A stretch of DNA of 64,000 nucleotides from Symbiodinium natans (GCA_905221605.1 CAJNDS010000091.1:844238-908237), one strand, 5' to 3'; positions 30,641 to 42,312 are shown, counted from the first letter of the stretch. Numbers and translations: made by a program. Notes: generated from the sequence alone by a model not told the origin.

Positions 30641-31202
30641 CTTACTACTTTAAACTTTGGCAAGTTCTTATGTCTGACAACTTTCTTATGCCTGACCAGT
30701 TGAGTTCCGGGAATTTTTTGAGCACAGCTGGGCAGTCTAAGTGGTTTGTGATTCAGCTCCTGGTGAGTGGGTCTGGCTGTCGAGGCTGCGCCAAAAAATA
30801 GCACAGAGTCACAAGAACACTGACTGACCACATTGCAAGTTCAAGAATTCAAGCGCCAAGTCTGACTGCACCAGGCCACCCGGCCACGAGGAAACGAAGA
30901 CCTGGACCTGCCCAGACAAGACAATGCTGATGTCTGATGAACTGCACATTATTATTCACATGTAAACTGATCTGTTGAACAAGCTGACTCAGGCAACGGC
31001 AGATATCACTTCTTTTGACATGTCGCGGTCTGAGAAGCCACAATTAAGGTCGGTCTCGCGCCTTTGGCACTAAGACAAAATTCCGGAGGGCAAGTCAGAC
31101 GCAGGACTGGTCCCGACAACAGCTAGCCACTTCTTATGTGATTTAATTGAATTGTCTGATTTAGTACTACAGTGTCGCCTGTCTGACATCAAGTCCTGAG
31201 AC

Positions 31203-31650
31203 TTATCGCCGCCCTCTGTTCAAGTCCCGGCCAGGCCAGTTGCCACCCCACCGGTCTGACGAATTCCAGTCTGAGGATTTCCAGTCTGAGGATTTCCAGT
31301 CTGACACAGACCAGTCTGACTGCCTCTGTCGCCACCCGGGATTCCAGCCATGCCGCCCATCCTTCCAGGAATGATCGCCGTGGCTGCTCCAAGACGCCTC
31401 ACTGTCTGACGGTTCTGGGCTCGTCTGTTTGCCTGGTTGGTCTGGCTCGGCATTGGGGACCGGGACGCTGGGGGCTGCCGTCTGACTCGCTGTCTGACCA
31501 AAGTTGGGGGTTGAAGGGCCTGGGTTTGTCTTACCATCGCCCTGGCTGGCGTCGGGTGACATCTTTTCAGCCCACCACTGCTCCAGAACTTGTCTGACCT
31601 GCTCGGGGCAAAGGTCCTTTTGGCCGGTCTGACTCGGATCCCAGTGAGCC
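31203..31650 (-). CDS. Terminal exon, Ser-Asp-Trp repeat C-terminus
   Basis: The minus-strand frame starts in AHWDPSQTGQKDLCPEQVRQ, continues through VLEQWWAEKMSPDASQ and a Pro/Ser/Gln-rich linker, and ends with repeats of SDWKS (SDWSVSDWKSSDWKSSDWNS) and a Trp/Gly/Arg-rich stop-proximal tail. The SDWKS repeat is a 15-base tandem whose core is the heptamer-derived GTCAGACTGG on the coding strand. The overlapping frame with repeated NPQTG is a shadow. Function unknown; the composition suggests a disordered RNA- or DNA-associated tail. It is probably the last exon of the gene beginning at 33,737. Confidence 0.5.
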
Positions 31651-31767
31651 TGCAGCATGCACACACACACACACACACTGCCACAGCTAAATAGTAGGAT
31701 ACAATAATAATAATAATAATTCATAGTAATAATCATAATAAAATACAAAAACATAATATAACAATAA

Positions 31768-32110
31768 TTAAACTAACACAAAAATAATTACTAACTTTAG
31801 CATTGCACTAGTCCGATTCCGAGCGGCATCTTGCTTCGGCGTCGCCGGCTCCTCCGGATCATAAAATTGCTCCTGCTGCGTTTCCTGGCTGTCGTCGTCG
31901 GCCTTGACGGCGTCTGACTGACCTGTGGCCTTCGCATCAGCAGGAGGACCAGTGTCCGACGGCTGGCCAGGCGTCGAGGGACCAGCACCACCTTCAGCTT
32001 CGTCGTCTGCCGGAGGTGTCGGAGGAAGGGGCATCGTGGGGGGCGGTCCTGGCGGAGGTGCCGGTACTTCCTCAGATTTGACTGAGAGGCAGGACCAGGA
32101 ACAATGACAA
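31768..32110 (-). CDS. Pro/Asp-rich exon, unknown product
   Basis: The minus-strand frame reads KSEEVPAPPPGPPPTMPLPP, then DDDSQETQQEQFYDPEEPAT and TPKQDAARNRTSAMLK, with a donor probably close to 31,795 before A/T-rich intron DNA. It is low complexity and disordered. It sits between the 32.5-33.0-kb exons and the Ser-Asp-Trp exon on the same strand. Confidence 0.5.
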
Positions 32111-32539
32111 ACACAACGTTGCTAGCAAAAGATAATAAAGAATAATGTCAGTTTGCAGCCCGAGGTTCAGTCTGACAGCCGACTGTTCGGAAGCACTTGT
32201 ACGGGTACCAGTCTGACACGGTGTAATCCCACGACTGTGGGTGAAGACTCACTTAGTTGCAAGACAAAATTAGACTCTGACAAGTCTGACAAGCAATCTT
32301 GAAATGAAATCATTGACATGTCATTGTCTGACACAAGTCCAGGCACTGAGCAAGTACTCTTTCTCGTGAGCCCAGCCAGCTATCAGGTGATTCGAGTCGC
32401 GGTAGTGGTGCGCCCTGTCGTACGCCACCCATTGTCCTTGGGCATAAGACAGTCTGACATGTCCTTGTCTGACATAAGCTAAGCGAAGCTTTATGAATGC
32501 AGACGAATTGAATTAAAATTAACTTAATTCTAATTATCC

Positions 32540-33010
32540 AAGCCACTGACGAGCTTGTACACGAGCTCAGCGGCGTACGCCTGTGCTCTGATGCGACTTG
32601 GATGTGTCATCGTGGCCAAGACGACCTGAAGCACACTCAGACTTTCTGGCAGTATGACAATGTCATGGCGGCCACGGCTGTCTGAGGATTCAATCATTCG
32701 GATTCAGATGAGGCGCCGCGTAGGACGCCCCGTCCACCTCCAGGCGTTGGAGGGCCCAATACATTGCCGGGCTGTGTTGGGCCACGTGGTCCATTATCTG
32801 ACAGCAACACAGGAGCAGCCGACGCGTTGTGGTTATTAAATTACTATGCCTGACTAGAAATGTTCAAAACGAATAATAATCAGTATCGACACTGTACTTA
32901 ATTAACAGTCTTGCTGATGTGAGGCCCGAGCAACGAAACCATCGATGGCGTCGCTCCTGGTGGCCTTGGGCGCCGTCGGCACGGGCACAGACGGGATCGC
33001 GTTCCAACCT
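32540..33010 (-). CDS. Three short exons of the 33.7-31.2-kb gene
   Basis: In order on the minus strand: about 33,010-32,920 (IPSVPVPTAPKATRSDAIDG, then FVARASHQQ); about 32,830-32,695 (CQIMDHVAQHSPAMYWALQR, then LEVDGASYAAPHLNPND); and about 32,690-32,540 (DIVILPESLSVLQVVLATMT, then HPSRIRAQAYAAELVYKLVS). Each is protein-like, the frames differ, and stops intervene, so splicing must join them. The second and third have helical, hydrophobic character, unlike the disordered exons around them, and could form a small folded domain. No family is recognised. Confidence 0.4.
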
Positions 33011-33084
33011 CAATTGGACGCGGCATTCTGACAGTCAACTGATTGGGTGAGCAGGCTGAAACATTGTCTGGCTAATGTTAACCC

Positions 33085-33737
33085 AAGCAGCACCGTTTGA
33101 CGGCTGCGTGGAGAATCTCGGCCTCCCGCTGCGGAACCCTTTCCCTGAGGGTTTCCATGAGCAGCCTTTGCCACTTCTGCAGGTCATCGGTGCTCCATGT
33201 CCTGACGGTCATGGGCCGACTCTGACTTGCCTGCCCTGCCTTGGGCTGGGAACGTGGCTGACCGTCTGATGACGACGTGTTGGGCTGGGAAGGTGGCTGG
33301 CCATCTGACGCTGCTGCCTGGGTTCTGGTCTTGGGCGGCGGCTGCGACTGGGATCTCGTCGTGGCCTGACTGACGGAACCTTTTTTTTTCATATAGGCTT
33401 TGCTGACCGGCCCACTGGGTACGCCGGTGTGGGCGGCGGCGGGGGCAGGAGTCGGGGCAGGAGTCGGAGCTTCTGGCACTGTTGGCAAGGGGGTCTGACT
33501 CATCATTGAGGCTGGAATGCCTTGCCGCACGACCGAGGGTTGGGGTGGAGGGCCAGCAGGCATTGGACTCGGAGCCGGCTGGGGCGTCTGACCACCAGCA
33601 GCCTTTGGAGTGGGAGCCGGCTGGGGTGTCTGACCACGTTCTGCCAGCTTCCTGTCGGCCTCAGAAAAAGTGGAGATTTCCGTGAGGTTGGAAATACTGA
33701 TATTGTCATCGTCCGCTCTGACTGGAATGGACGACAT
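33085..33737 (-). CDS. N-terminal Pro/Gln-rich exon, unknown product
   Basis: The start at 33,737 gives MSSIPVRADDDNISISNLTE and then repeats of GGQTPQPAP-type sequence (two or three units near residues 35-60) and SDGQPPSQP-type units (near residues 135-165). It ends with a better-ordered helix, TWSTDDLQKWQRLLMETLRE and AEILHAAVKRC. Duplicated units contain the heptamer (Gly-Gln-Thr and Ser-Asp-Gly). The product would be a disordered protein with a short C-terminal helical segment. The stop at 33,078 may be intronic. Confidence 0.5.
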
Positions 33738-34739
33738 GGCTGCGAGGAGTCTGCCTGACTGCTTACTACTAAGTCGCTAGGGACATTAGTAGTGACACGG
33801 TCTGACAATGTCACTGACACTGACAATGAGAATCAGCTGGTAACCACGGCAGTAGTGCAGCTTACTGTTACTTTTATTTTAGTAATGTCGCGAGTCTGAC
33901 AAGTGCCGTGCTTCAGATTCAATATTCCTCACTGCTTGTCGCAAAATTGCACTGCAAATATAAACCTTGCTTCTCAATGCCTCCATGCACCCACAGACAA
34001 ATCATGCGAGCAAACTCAAACAGCGATGAATGACGTCGATGCCTTCTCATCTCCAACGCCAACCGTGGTCGTTTGAAAGCCAAACCTGGGCAGGTTGAAG
34101 AGGAATCGGAAGGACCAGTCTGTCTGACTCAGGAATGACGCAAAGCAAGGCTGCACTTGCAACACCAATCCAAGGCCCCAACATCATCTGACGAGGTGCT
34201 GCCACAACCTGCACAGTGATGAAATGCACGGGAACACCAGGGGAGGGGTCGCACATACGGAGCTACAAACCAAAGACGCCGCCCTAATGAACTCACTCAA
34301 GAGACTTTTCGAAAACTCAGCCATCGCCGCTTGCTCTGAGTCTGACGGACACAAGACCTTTCTGAGTCTGACGGACGCAAGACCTTTGGTCGGTCACTCC
34401 GTCTTACAGTTCGTCTGTACAGGAGTACGAGCTGCTCCCGGGCTAGGAACCGGGCGGTGAGGCACTGTGCAGTGAGGCTCTGGCACGTCTGACGGTGGAG
34501 GTGGCGTTGTCTGGCAGGGAGCGGTGAATTCTTCAATTGACATTGATTATTAAAAACATAGCTATTATTATTATTATTATTATTATTAAATGTTTGTTGA
34601 AGAGTCCTGCATGGCACCGATGAGGTCTATCGTTTTGTCCGCCAGCTTGACCTGAGCTTGTCTGACTTTACGAAGGCAAAAACAATTAATAATTTGATAC
34701 ATTGTCACATATTAATAAAAATAAAATTATAGAAAAAAA

Positions 34740-35382
34740 CCTGAAACCAATGATGCCCAGGAGCAAAAGCCTCGGCCAGACTTGCGCTGGCAGCGTCTGA
34801 CGCTGGGACTAGGCTGCTGCTCGGTCTGGACTCGGACTTGTGGGACCAGTCATACCCGCTCGACCAGTCTGACGACCGCCAGCCTGAGGAATGCCACTGC
34901 CAGCTTGGCCGCTGCTGCCATTTCGACGAAGTGTTCCACCAGGAATCTGACAGCCATTTTTTCTGCTGCGGCGACTTCTGCGCCGGCTGGTTTGACCGGG
35001 TCTTGGCCTTGGCCCTGGCCTTCGCAGCATTGGTGGCCAGCTTCTCCTTCAGCGTTGCATCCCTGCTTCGATTTTTGGCCGGGTCTGACTTGTCAGGATT
35101 CGGAAACGTCTCTCCGACCAATGCACCAGGCAGAAGTAACGTCCTGTTGGAGTCTGACGACCCAGCATCAGAATCTTCACTGTCACCAGGCAGAAGTAAC
35201 GTCCTGTTGGAGTCTGACAACCCAGCATCAGAATCATCAGGTTCTGCTTTCGCATTGTCCTTGTCCTTGTCGCCAACGCAGGGTGCGTCTGACTTGGAAT
35301 CGGAAGCTAACCGATTCCTCAGCCTCTTGCCCTTTTTGAAGTGGGGCTTCCCGTACATCTCGGCCTTGCGCTTACGCACCAT
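34740..35382 (-). CDS. N-terminal exon with basic head and Ser-Trp-rich region
   Basis: The start at 35,382 gives a basic head (MVRKRKAEMYGKPHFKKGKR) that looks like a nuclear localisation signal. Next comes a perfect-looking internal duplication: two units ending SDSNRTLLLPG, encoded by direct DNA repeats near 35,128-35,165 and 35,188-35,230. Then come a Lys/Ala-rich helix and a Ser-Trp-rich stretch (WQWHSSGWRSSDWSSGYDWS) resembling the tail of the 31.2-kb exon. Residues after about 34,745 run into A/T-rich intron. Composition matches that of the neighbouring 33.7-31.2-kb gene, and the two may be related or one split gene. Function unknown. Confidence 0.5.
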
Positions 35383-35849
35383 GGCTTAGCTGCGACTCAA
35401 AAAAATAGTAGAGCTGGCTAGACTGCGTCTGACTGTGTGCAAGGCGCTCGTCGGAAAGAATCACGGCCCTGACCCTGGCCTACGGACAATTACGATGGCC
35501 TCCGACTCTGGCTGACTTGGGCCGATAGAATCACTGTGTCAAACCTCATGCCATGCTGGTCTGGCTGCATGAATGAAATGAAACAAGTAAATAAATCTGC
35601 TGAGTGGGCAATGAAGCAATTAATAGTATTCGGGCCTGCAGGTCCGAAAATGCCACGAAGTTGTTGACTCGGCCTGAGCAAAGGATTTGACATTCAATGA
35701 TTATTAAGTCTGACCCTGACAGCTCGCAGACTTATTTATTATTCTAATTCATTCAAACTCTCAAACTCAAGAATCTTGGCGCACCACTGCCACACGTCTG
35801 ACCTGGTACCTTAGTGACCCATTGGCACGCTCAGCTGACTGAGGCCAAT

Positions 35850-36435
35850 GGTCTGACTCAGGGCCGTTGGCACCAAGCCAGCAGCTCACCTGAATCATCA
35901 CGACTGCACCGATGGCTCACCCGAAGGGGCCAACTCGAACAGGGCCGCCAGTAGCAGCGCACCTGTGTCAGACAGTGGGCCGATGGCTCACCCAGCAAGG
36001 GCCAACGAACGCACCACTGCACGCAAGGCTGTTGGCCTGCAGGAGTGGGCCGATCGGGCTCACCACCCAGCCAGCGCCACTGGCTCGCCTGACATGAAGG
36101 CACGCCCAGCATTACTGCTGGGGCCAACAGCTCACCACATCTTGCGCAAGGGCCATGGCATAGACCTGGGCCATGGCTCGCCTGTCTTACTCAGGGCCAT
36201 GGCCCGCCCAGCAAATGGCTGGGGCCAAGGCTCACCGCTTCAGACCTGGGACATGGCTCACCTCAGTCTTACTGAGGGCCATGTCACACCTGGCCTCCCG
36301 GGCCATGGCACGCCCAGCTGGGGCCAAGGCTCACCGTCCCCAGACCTGGGACATGGCTCACCCCAGTCTTACTGAGGGCCATGTCACACCTGGCCTGCCG
36401 GGCCATGGCTCGCCCCGAAAGGGCCAAGGCACACC
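35850..36435. repeat. GGCCATGG-rich minisatellite just inside the right end
   Basis: Variants of GGGCCAATGGCTCACC and GGGCCATGGC recur through the stretch. The last two units are nearly exact 100-base repeats: CAGACCTGGGACATGGCTCA starts at 36,241 and again at 36,341, each followed by CAGTCTTACTGAGGGCCATG. Earlier units (35,850-36,160) are diverged. Open plus-strand frames across it are repeat artefacts. With the left tandem array it forms a pair of subterminal repeat regions inside the TIRs. Confidence 0.85.
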
Positions 36436-36786
36436 GGCTTTCAATTGCAAGCACTTGCGTCTGACGAACCCCCTAGCCTAAACCCTAAACCGACTAAGCA
36501 CCTAAATCCTAAACTCCCAAACCACTGGGCGCCCGGGCTCGGCGTGTCTGACAGCCACCTGGGTTTAATGGACCTGGCAGCACTACACCCAGACCCTAAA
36601 CCCTAGACCCCAATTCCGGTCTTACTGTTACTCAAATGTTAAACTTGCAGGGAGTGCCTGTTGTCTGACACAATGACGTCGGTGGGCAGGTTTCACATGG
36701 GCGTGGGCATTTACGACTCTGGGGTTTGACTGTCTTGAACCAACCACACAGCTTCGAAAATGAATCAGGCATCTTATTTTAACTAG

Positions 36787-36848
36787 CAACATTGGCTTAT
36801 AAAAAAAAAGTTTTAAAGCATTGAACTCGGGATTCAAGATATATATAT
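36787..36848 (-). repeat. Right terminal inverted repeat (TIR-R)
   Basis: GAACTCGGGATTCAAG at 36,823-36,838 followed by a TA run is the exact reverse complement of 8284-8309. Internally, nine A (36,801-36,809) and TAGCAAC (36,784-36,790) mirror the nine T and GTTGCTA of the left end. Beyond the repeat the DNA becomes A-rich AAT/AAAT sequence and then, from 37,020, CCCTAAA arrays. Confidence 0.7.
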
Positions 36849-37669
36849 ATATAATAATCATAATAATAATAAAGTAAATAAACAAAAAATGAAGAAACAA
36901 ACTATGGTTCGGGTCATGCGCAAGGTTGCGGCAGCCGGCAGCTCCAATACCCCCTTAATTCAGAAAGATTCCTTCAACCATATCATGAGGAACCCTCCTG
37001 TTCTTTAAGGAATACTCGAAACCCTAAACCCTAAACTCCTAGAAGCCCTAAACCCTAAAACCTAAACCTAAACCCTAGACCCTAGACGCTAAACCCTCAA
37101 CCCTAAACCCTAAACCCTAAACTCCGAGAAGCCCTAAACCCTAAACCCTAAACCCTAAACTCCTAGAAGCCCTAAACCCCTAAACCCTAAACCCTAAACC
37201 CTAAGGCCTAAACCCTAAACCCCTAGAGGCAGCCTTAAGAGCTGCCGAGTTGCATGGACGTCTCCATGCTGCTGCCCACCTTCAGAGGGGCTCAAGGGCC
37301 CTTTGGGGATGTTTAGGGTCTAGGGTTTAGGGTTTAGGGTTTAGGGTTTGGGATTTAGGGTTTAGGGTTTAGGGTTTAGGGTTTGGGGTTTGGGGCTAGG
37401 GATGCTCAGGGTCGCAGAAGGCGCTTGCGGGGTATCATCCCATCGACTGCTCGGGGGTTTAAGGGTCTAGGCATGTTTCTGGTACAAGTAGGGGCCCCCT
37501 AGTTATAAGTGGGGGTTATGAAGGCCCTCTCAGGGTTTGAGTCGGGTTTAATCAGGGCTTACGATTGTCTAGGGGCAAGGCTTTGACTTTTGTTGCGGGG
37601 TTACAAAGTAAAGAAACGTCGAGAACCTAGACAAGAGCCCTAGACCCTAAACCCTAAACCCCAATTCAC

Positions 37670-37790
37670 CAGCTAAGCGACATGCAGGGGAACGGCGGCG
37701 TCGGCGGCCACCGCGTGGTAGCCAGGGCCCCATTGTTGATTGCAGCTGTTGGCGACGCAAGCGGCCATCTGGTTGTAGTCAGCCTTGGTC
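37670..37790 (-). CDS. Exon-like island, unknown product
   Basis: The minus-strand frame reads ADYNQMAACVANSCNQQWGP, then GYHAVAADAAVPLHVA, and is flanked on both sides by telomere-like arrays. Composition is protein-like with two Cys. No domain is recognised. It may be a downstream exon of the somatomedin-B gene or of another gene. Confidence 0.35.
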
Positions 37791-38254
37791 TACCCTAAAC
37801 CCTAAACCCTAAGGTTCAGGGGTTAGGATTCAATTCAAGGGCTCCTGGCAGGCAGGAAACTCTGAAACATGAAGGCCACAGGACATCGAAGTTAACGGTT
37901 TAGGGTCTAGGGTTTACGGTCTACGGCTTAGGCTCAGGAAGGGGCATTTCAAGGGCTACCGAGGAAAACAGAGGCAGGCTCCGGCTGAGAGGGGTGTGAA
38001 GTTTGGGACTTGAGGGGTTTAGGGTTTGGGGTTTAGGGTTGAGGGTTGAGGGTTGAGGGTTTAGGGTTTGGATGATTGAGCCCAAACAACCCAAACCGCA
38101 AACCTCCGGAATCAAGGGGTTGATACTCGTACTCCTAAGTTTGCAACCATAAACGGCTTCACCCTATACACCAAGAAGCCCTAACTAAAAAGCCTAGACA
38201 ACCCTTTAAAACCCCTTCCTGCCCCTGAAAAAAAAGCCTGTAGAGCCCGAAGCC

Positions 38255-38345
38255 CGGGTCTGGGCGCAGCGGGGCGGCGCTTGCCTTGCATGTTTTGATC
38301 ACGTTCTGCAGGTGGGAAACAGCCTCCGGGCTGAAACCTGGGCAG
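38255..38345 (-). CDS. Exon-like island, unknown product
   Basis: The minus-strand frame reads QVCPGFSPEAVSHLQNVIKT, then CKASAAPLRPD, with a candidate acceptor CAG just before the Phe codon. It is short and bounded by filler. Composition and the acceptor support an exon; the family is not recognised. Confidence 0.4.
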
Positions 38346-38783
38346 ACTTGGGTTGGGTTTTGGGGTGTTGGGGTTTTGGGGTTTGGGGTTTTGGGTTTTG
38401 GGTTTTGGGTTTTGGGTTTAGGGTTTAGGGTTTAGGGTTTAGGGTTTGGGGTTAGGGGTTAGGGGTTAGGGGTTTGGGGTTTGGGGTTTGGGGTCCGCCG
38501 ACCCTGGCGGCGTGTTGGATGGGTTTGGAGGTGAAAACCTCCCTCTTTCCCTCCTTACCGGGTCGGTGCACAATTTTTTCGTGGAGGACCGCACCACCCG
38601 CACAGCGTAAACAGGCGGTTCAGCACAGGGGGGTAGGGGCGCCCTCAGCAAAATCAGCGTTTTCGCCCCCCGCCCCCCCCCCCCCCCCCCCCTGTCTTTT
38701 TGGCTTGAGTTAGGGCTTGGGGTAGAGGGTTTGGGGTTGCCTCTGCGACTATATGGTCCAGGAGTCGGTCAAGTTTCAAAAGC

Positions 38784-38906
38784 TACAAGTAGGGGCCCCC
38801 TAGTTATAAGTAGGCTTATAAAGGCCCTAAATTGGGTTATAAGTCTCCCTATTTAGGTTACAACTCCCTTAAGTGAAGTTAGTAAAGTAAGGGGCCCGTA
38901 CTTGTA
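38784..38906. mobile_element. MITE family 1, copy (TACAAGTAGGGGCCCC termini)
   Basis: About 123 bp with inverted termini TACAAGTAGGGGCCC and GGGCCCGTACTTGTA. The interior (AGTTATAAGTAGGCTTATAA, then GGTTACAACTCCCTTAAGT) matches the 40,821 and 46,889 copies in inverted orientation. There is no coding capacity. Non-autonomous DNA transposons of this size move using a transposase encoded elsewhere. A truncated relative begins at 37,483. Confidence 0.8.
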
Positions 38907-38989
38907 CCGCATGTGAGATGCTTAATTTCACCCCTCCCCAGATGCCCAACACTCCATCAACCCTTATCTACAACTTGCTTCAGAACCCC

Positions 38990-39032
<43 letters not shown>

Positions 39033-40012
39033 CCCCGAAAAAAACACGATAACAGTCGCTCGAGTTTCGTTTGGCGCTCTCAAGCGAGGAGAAACCCTAA
39101 ACCCGAAATTCCAAATCTCAAATCCCCAAAATGCACCTCTAAACCCTAAACCACAAGCCCTAAACCCTAAACCTTAAACCCTAGCCCTAAACCCGAAACC
39201 CCGGCCTCTATTCTCAACCACCTGCGGGGAGCCCCACGAGTCCTCCTGAGTCGGATTTGAGGGTTTTAGGAGGGGCTTGGGGTTTAGGGCTTAGGGCTTG
39301 GAGCTTATGGTTTTGGGCTTGGGGTAAAGGGTTTCGGGTTCAGGGTTTGGGGTCTAGTTGGGCTGGGGAAGGGTGATGGGTCTGTTTTAGAGGCTTATGA
39401 AGACGAATGCACGTAGACGAAAAATGTATAGCTTGTCAACCGTATTTCCAAATCCACCCCAGCATCATCATCGGACTTCTGAAGATCCTTGTTTGGGTTT
39501 GGGGTTGGGGGAGGGGGGGGGGTATAGGTGTTTAGGGTTTGCAGTTCCCCGGGGGTTGCGGGTTTGCGGCTTGGGCTTCTTAGCTTTGTGTCTTGAGTTT
39601 ACCCGAAGCCCCACGCAAGGCCTCTTGAAACACATAAAGCCTTGCGGGTCCCTACCACACATACGGGAATACTACGGTTTAGGGTTTATAGGGTTTAGGG
39701 CTGGAGCTGGTGCTGATCATAATCTTACATGTTCTCAATAGGGAATATTATATAAGTACCTGGATCCCCCTTAGACACTACTCTGTAAGGGGCCTACAAC
39801 ACTGGCAGTCATCCAAAACTCCAAGAATCGTCGCGCATGGCCGAAGAAGGCAAAACCAACAGCGCAGTCAGAAGGACCTGACTCTACAGTCTGCAAACTG
39901 AAGGTCCCAGAGCCTTCAACTCTCAAATCTGCCATCTGACAGATTTTAGCCGTGCGTCGGAAGATCTCTGGCTAAATCTGCCGCGATAGCTATACACTGA
40001 AGAACAGAAGAT

Positions 40013-40131
<119 letters not shown>

Positions 40132-40299
40132 ACGCAGATGCCTGCAGAAAGAGATATAGATAGAACCGGAAAACAGGAAAATATAGGAAAAAACAAAGAT
40201 AAGAAGATACATATACACACTACATACATATATATATATATATCTGTATGTATATTATGTATACATATATTATATGTATATTATATCTTGCCCGGAAAA

Positions 40300-40412
40300 A
40301 AAGCAAGGCCGCCGGCCTTCGCCATGGACTGGAGCATGACGGCGCCAAGCGTGTATCGAGCAAACGACGAGCAGAGTGACTTTGAGCCAAGTGCTGTGCT
40401 TGGGCCAACATG
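40300..40412 (+). CDS. Possible plus-strand exon
   Basis: The plus-strand frame reads KARPPAFAMDWSMTAPSVYR, then ANDEQSDFEPSAVLGPT, and then meets a telomere-like array. Composition is good, but no splice sites or domain are recognised and the strand differs from most neighbours. Confidence 0.25.
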
Positions 40413-40610
40413 GGGGGTTTGGGGTTCAGGGTTTAGGGTTTAGGGTTCCCGCCCGATAAGAGAAAGCCCCCAACCTCTCTTCTTGTAAGGACGGCCACTC
40501 CAAAGAAGCATGACATATCAACCATGAACCCCTAGACATGTTCGTTTCTTTTTTTGTGGGGGGGGGGGGGGGAGGTTCCTGTTTGGGCTTCTATAGGGGG
40601 TGGGTTTGAG

Positions 40611-40711
40611 CCCCAGTAGCCAAATCATAGTAAGGGAACCCTTTTTGGGGTTGGTTGCTTTACAAGGGAACCTTGAACCAACAAAAGGGGAACGGGTACC
40701 ACTGGGCCACC
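40611..40711. mobile_element. MITE family 3, copy (CCCAGTA / TACCACTGGGCCACC termini)
   Basis: A short inverted-repeat unit containing AAGGGAACCCTTTTT, a central TTTACAAGGGAACCTTGAA, and a closing GGTACCACTGGGCCACC. Relatives occur at 48,211-48,313 and, interrupted by a poly-C/A-rich stretch, at about 727-833. Partial relatives lie at about 2,630-2,700, 3,780-3,880, 44,638-44,745 and 50,372-50,475. Confidence 0.6.
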
Positions 40712-40820
40712 AAGCAAACATGCCGGAGCGCACCTCTGGCGGCGATGTCAGCAGCAGGCGAAGGAGCCTACCTTGCCTTTTGCCCTTTTGGGTCACATTA
40801 AGGGGTGAAGGTTGAGGGTT

Positions 40821-40944
40821 TACAAGTAGGGGCCCCGTTACTGTACCAACTGTACTTAAGGGAGTTGTAACCTAAATAGGAAGACTTGTAACCCAATTTA
40901 GGGCCTTCATAACCCCACTTATAACTAGGGGGCCCCTGCTTGTA
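40821..40944. mobile_element. MITE family 1, copy
   Basis: About 124 bp with TACAAGTAGGGGCCCC at the left and GGGGCCCCTGCTTGTA at the right end. The interior includes AAGGGAGTTGTAACCTAAAT and CTTATAACTAGGGGGCC, almost identical to the 46,889 copy. Confidence 0.85.
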
Positions 40945-42244
40945 GGCGCTTAGGCTTCATGCTCAGAAATACAACCTCTTTTTGGAGCCCTCAATGTAGC
41001 AGAATGCCCCTGACCTTGCACCCTAAACTTCCAAACCCCTCAAACCCCAAAACCCTAAATCCCCAAACAAGAAGGTCTGGCAGGTCTCGCATCTTGAAGG
41101 TTAAACCCCAAACCCAAGGGGTTTAGGGTTTAGGGTTAGCCCCCCCCCCCCCCCCCCCCCCCCTCCGCCTCCACTCTGCTGTGGTCTCTTCAACCCGGAA
41201 CTTGAAACCTACCCCAAAAACCCTAAACCCGAAACCCTGAACTCCCTCAAAACCCTAACCCCAAACCTTCAACCCCAAACCTGAACCTAATGTTTAGGGC
41301 TTAGGGTAGGGTGTAGGGACAGTTTAAGTCTATTGGCTTAAGAACTCCCCCCCCCCCCCCCCCCCCCCCCCCACCCCCCCCCCCCCCCACAAAAAAAGAA
41401 TAATATAATGATTGGTGTAGGGTTGCTGGGATGTCTGGTCTATGGGCTCAGGGTCCAGGGCCTCGGGTAGGATTCGAAATTCCTCCTTGTAGCAGCCGTT
41501 GCCACACGATGACCCCCCCAGCTCCTGATCCCTCAGCCGGCGTCTGTAAGCTCCGATGCACCTCTGCCATGTGCTCGGAAGTTCGGGAATGCTTCCGGAG
41601 CACCCTTGCACGACTCAGCACTTTCTGTCGACGCCTCCTTCTCGAGCCCTCTTGAGCAATCGTGGGATCACCCGCTCTGTCGAGAATGTTGATGCTGATG
41701 CGTTGTCATCGGCTTCCGGCTTCCCCCTCATCTTCCCAGAGGTGAAAGGTTCGCAAGGCTCGTCGCTGCGCAGACTCCCGGGTGGACGTCGCATAAAGGG
41801 CTTAGGGTTTCTAGGGTTTAGGGTTGAGCGTTTGAAAAACTAGGATCTTGGCAGGTTCCGAAATTCAGACTTGCACCAACGATCTACCATTCGTCGATGG
41901 CTAGTATTTGGGGGGGGGGAGGGGTTGGGGAGGGGAACATCCTAACATCCTAAAACCCAAAAATCTAAAACTCTAAAGAGGTCCAGCAATCCCGAAGCAT
42001 CAGGATTTCAGAGGGTATAAATGTATATAAAGATAAAAGACTAGTAAGCAGAGGACAACAGAGAAAGAGAGAGAGGGAGAGAGCGAGAAAAAAAAAGAGC
42101 TTCACAGCCGACATGGGGCTCCTAACCTCTTAGGGCTTAAGCCAAAACCCTAAACCCTAAACCCCAAACCCTAAACCCTAAACCCTAAACCCCCAAACCC
42201 TAAACCCCAAACCCCAAAACCCTAAACCCCAAAACCCTGAAGCC

Positions 42245-42312
42245 CAAAGGCCTCGTGCTTCTCCTTCTTGTCCTCCTTGGGAGCCACCTCCAGGGCGATG
42301 AAGCTTTTTGCC
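42245..42312 (-). CDS. Small exon, unknown product
   Basis: The minus-strand frame reads AKSFIALEVAPKEDKKEKHE after an acceptor-like TGAG, with arrays of CCCTAAA on both sides. The donor would be a GC- or GA-type site, which dinoflagellates tolerate. It lies downstream of the somatomedin-B exons on the same strand and may belong to that gene. Confidence 0.45.

Noticed and set aside
35912-36481. Plus-strand frames of 60-136 residues over the GGCCATGG minisatellite
   Set aside because: They reflect the 100-base repeat being free of stops, with no protein-like features.
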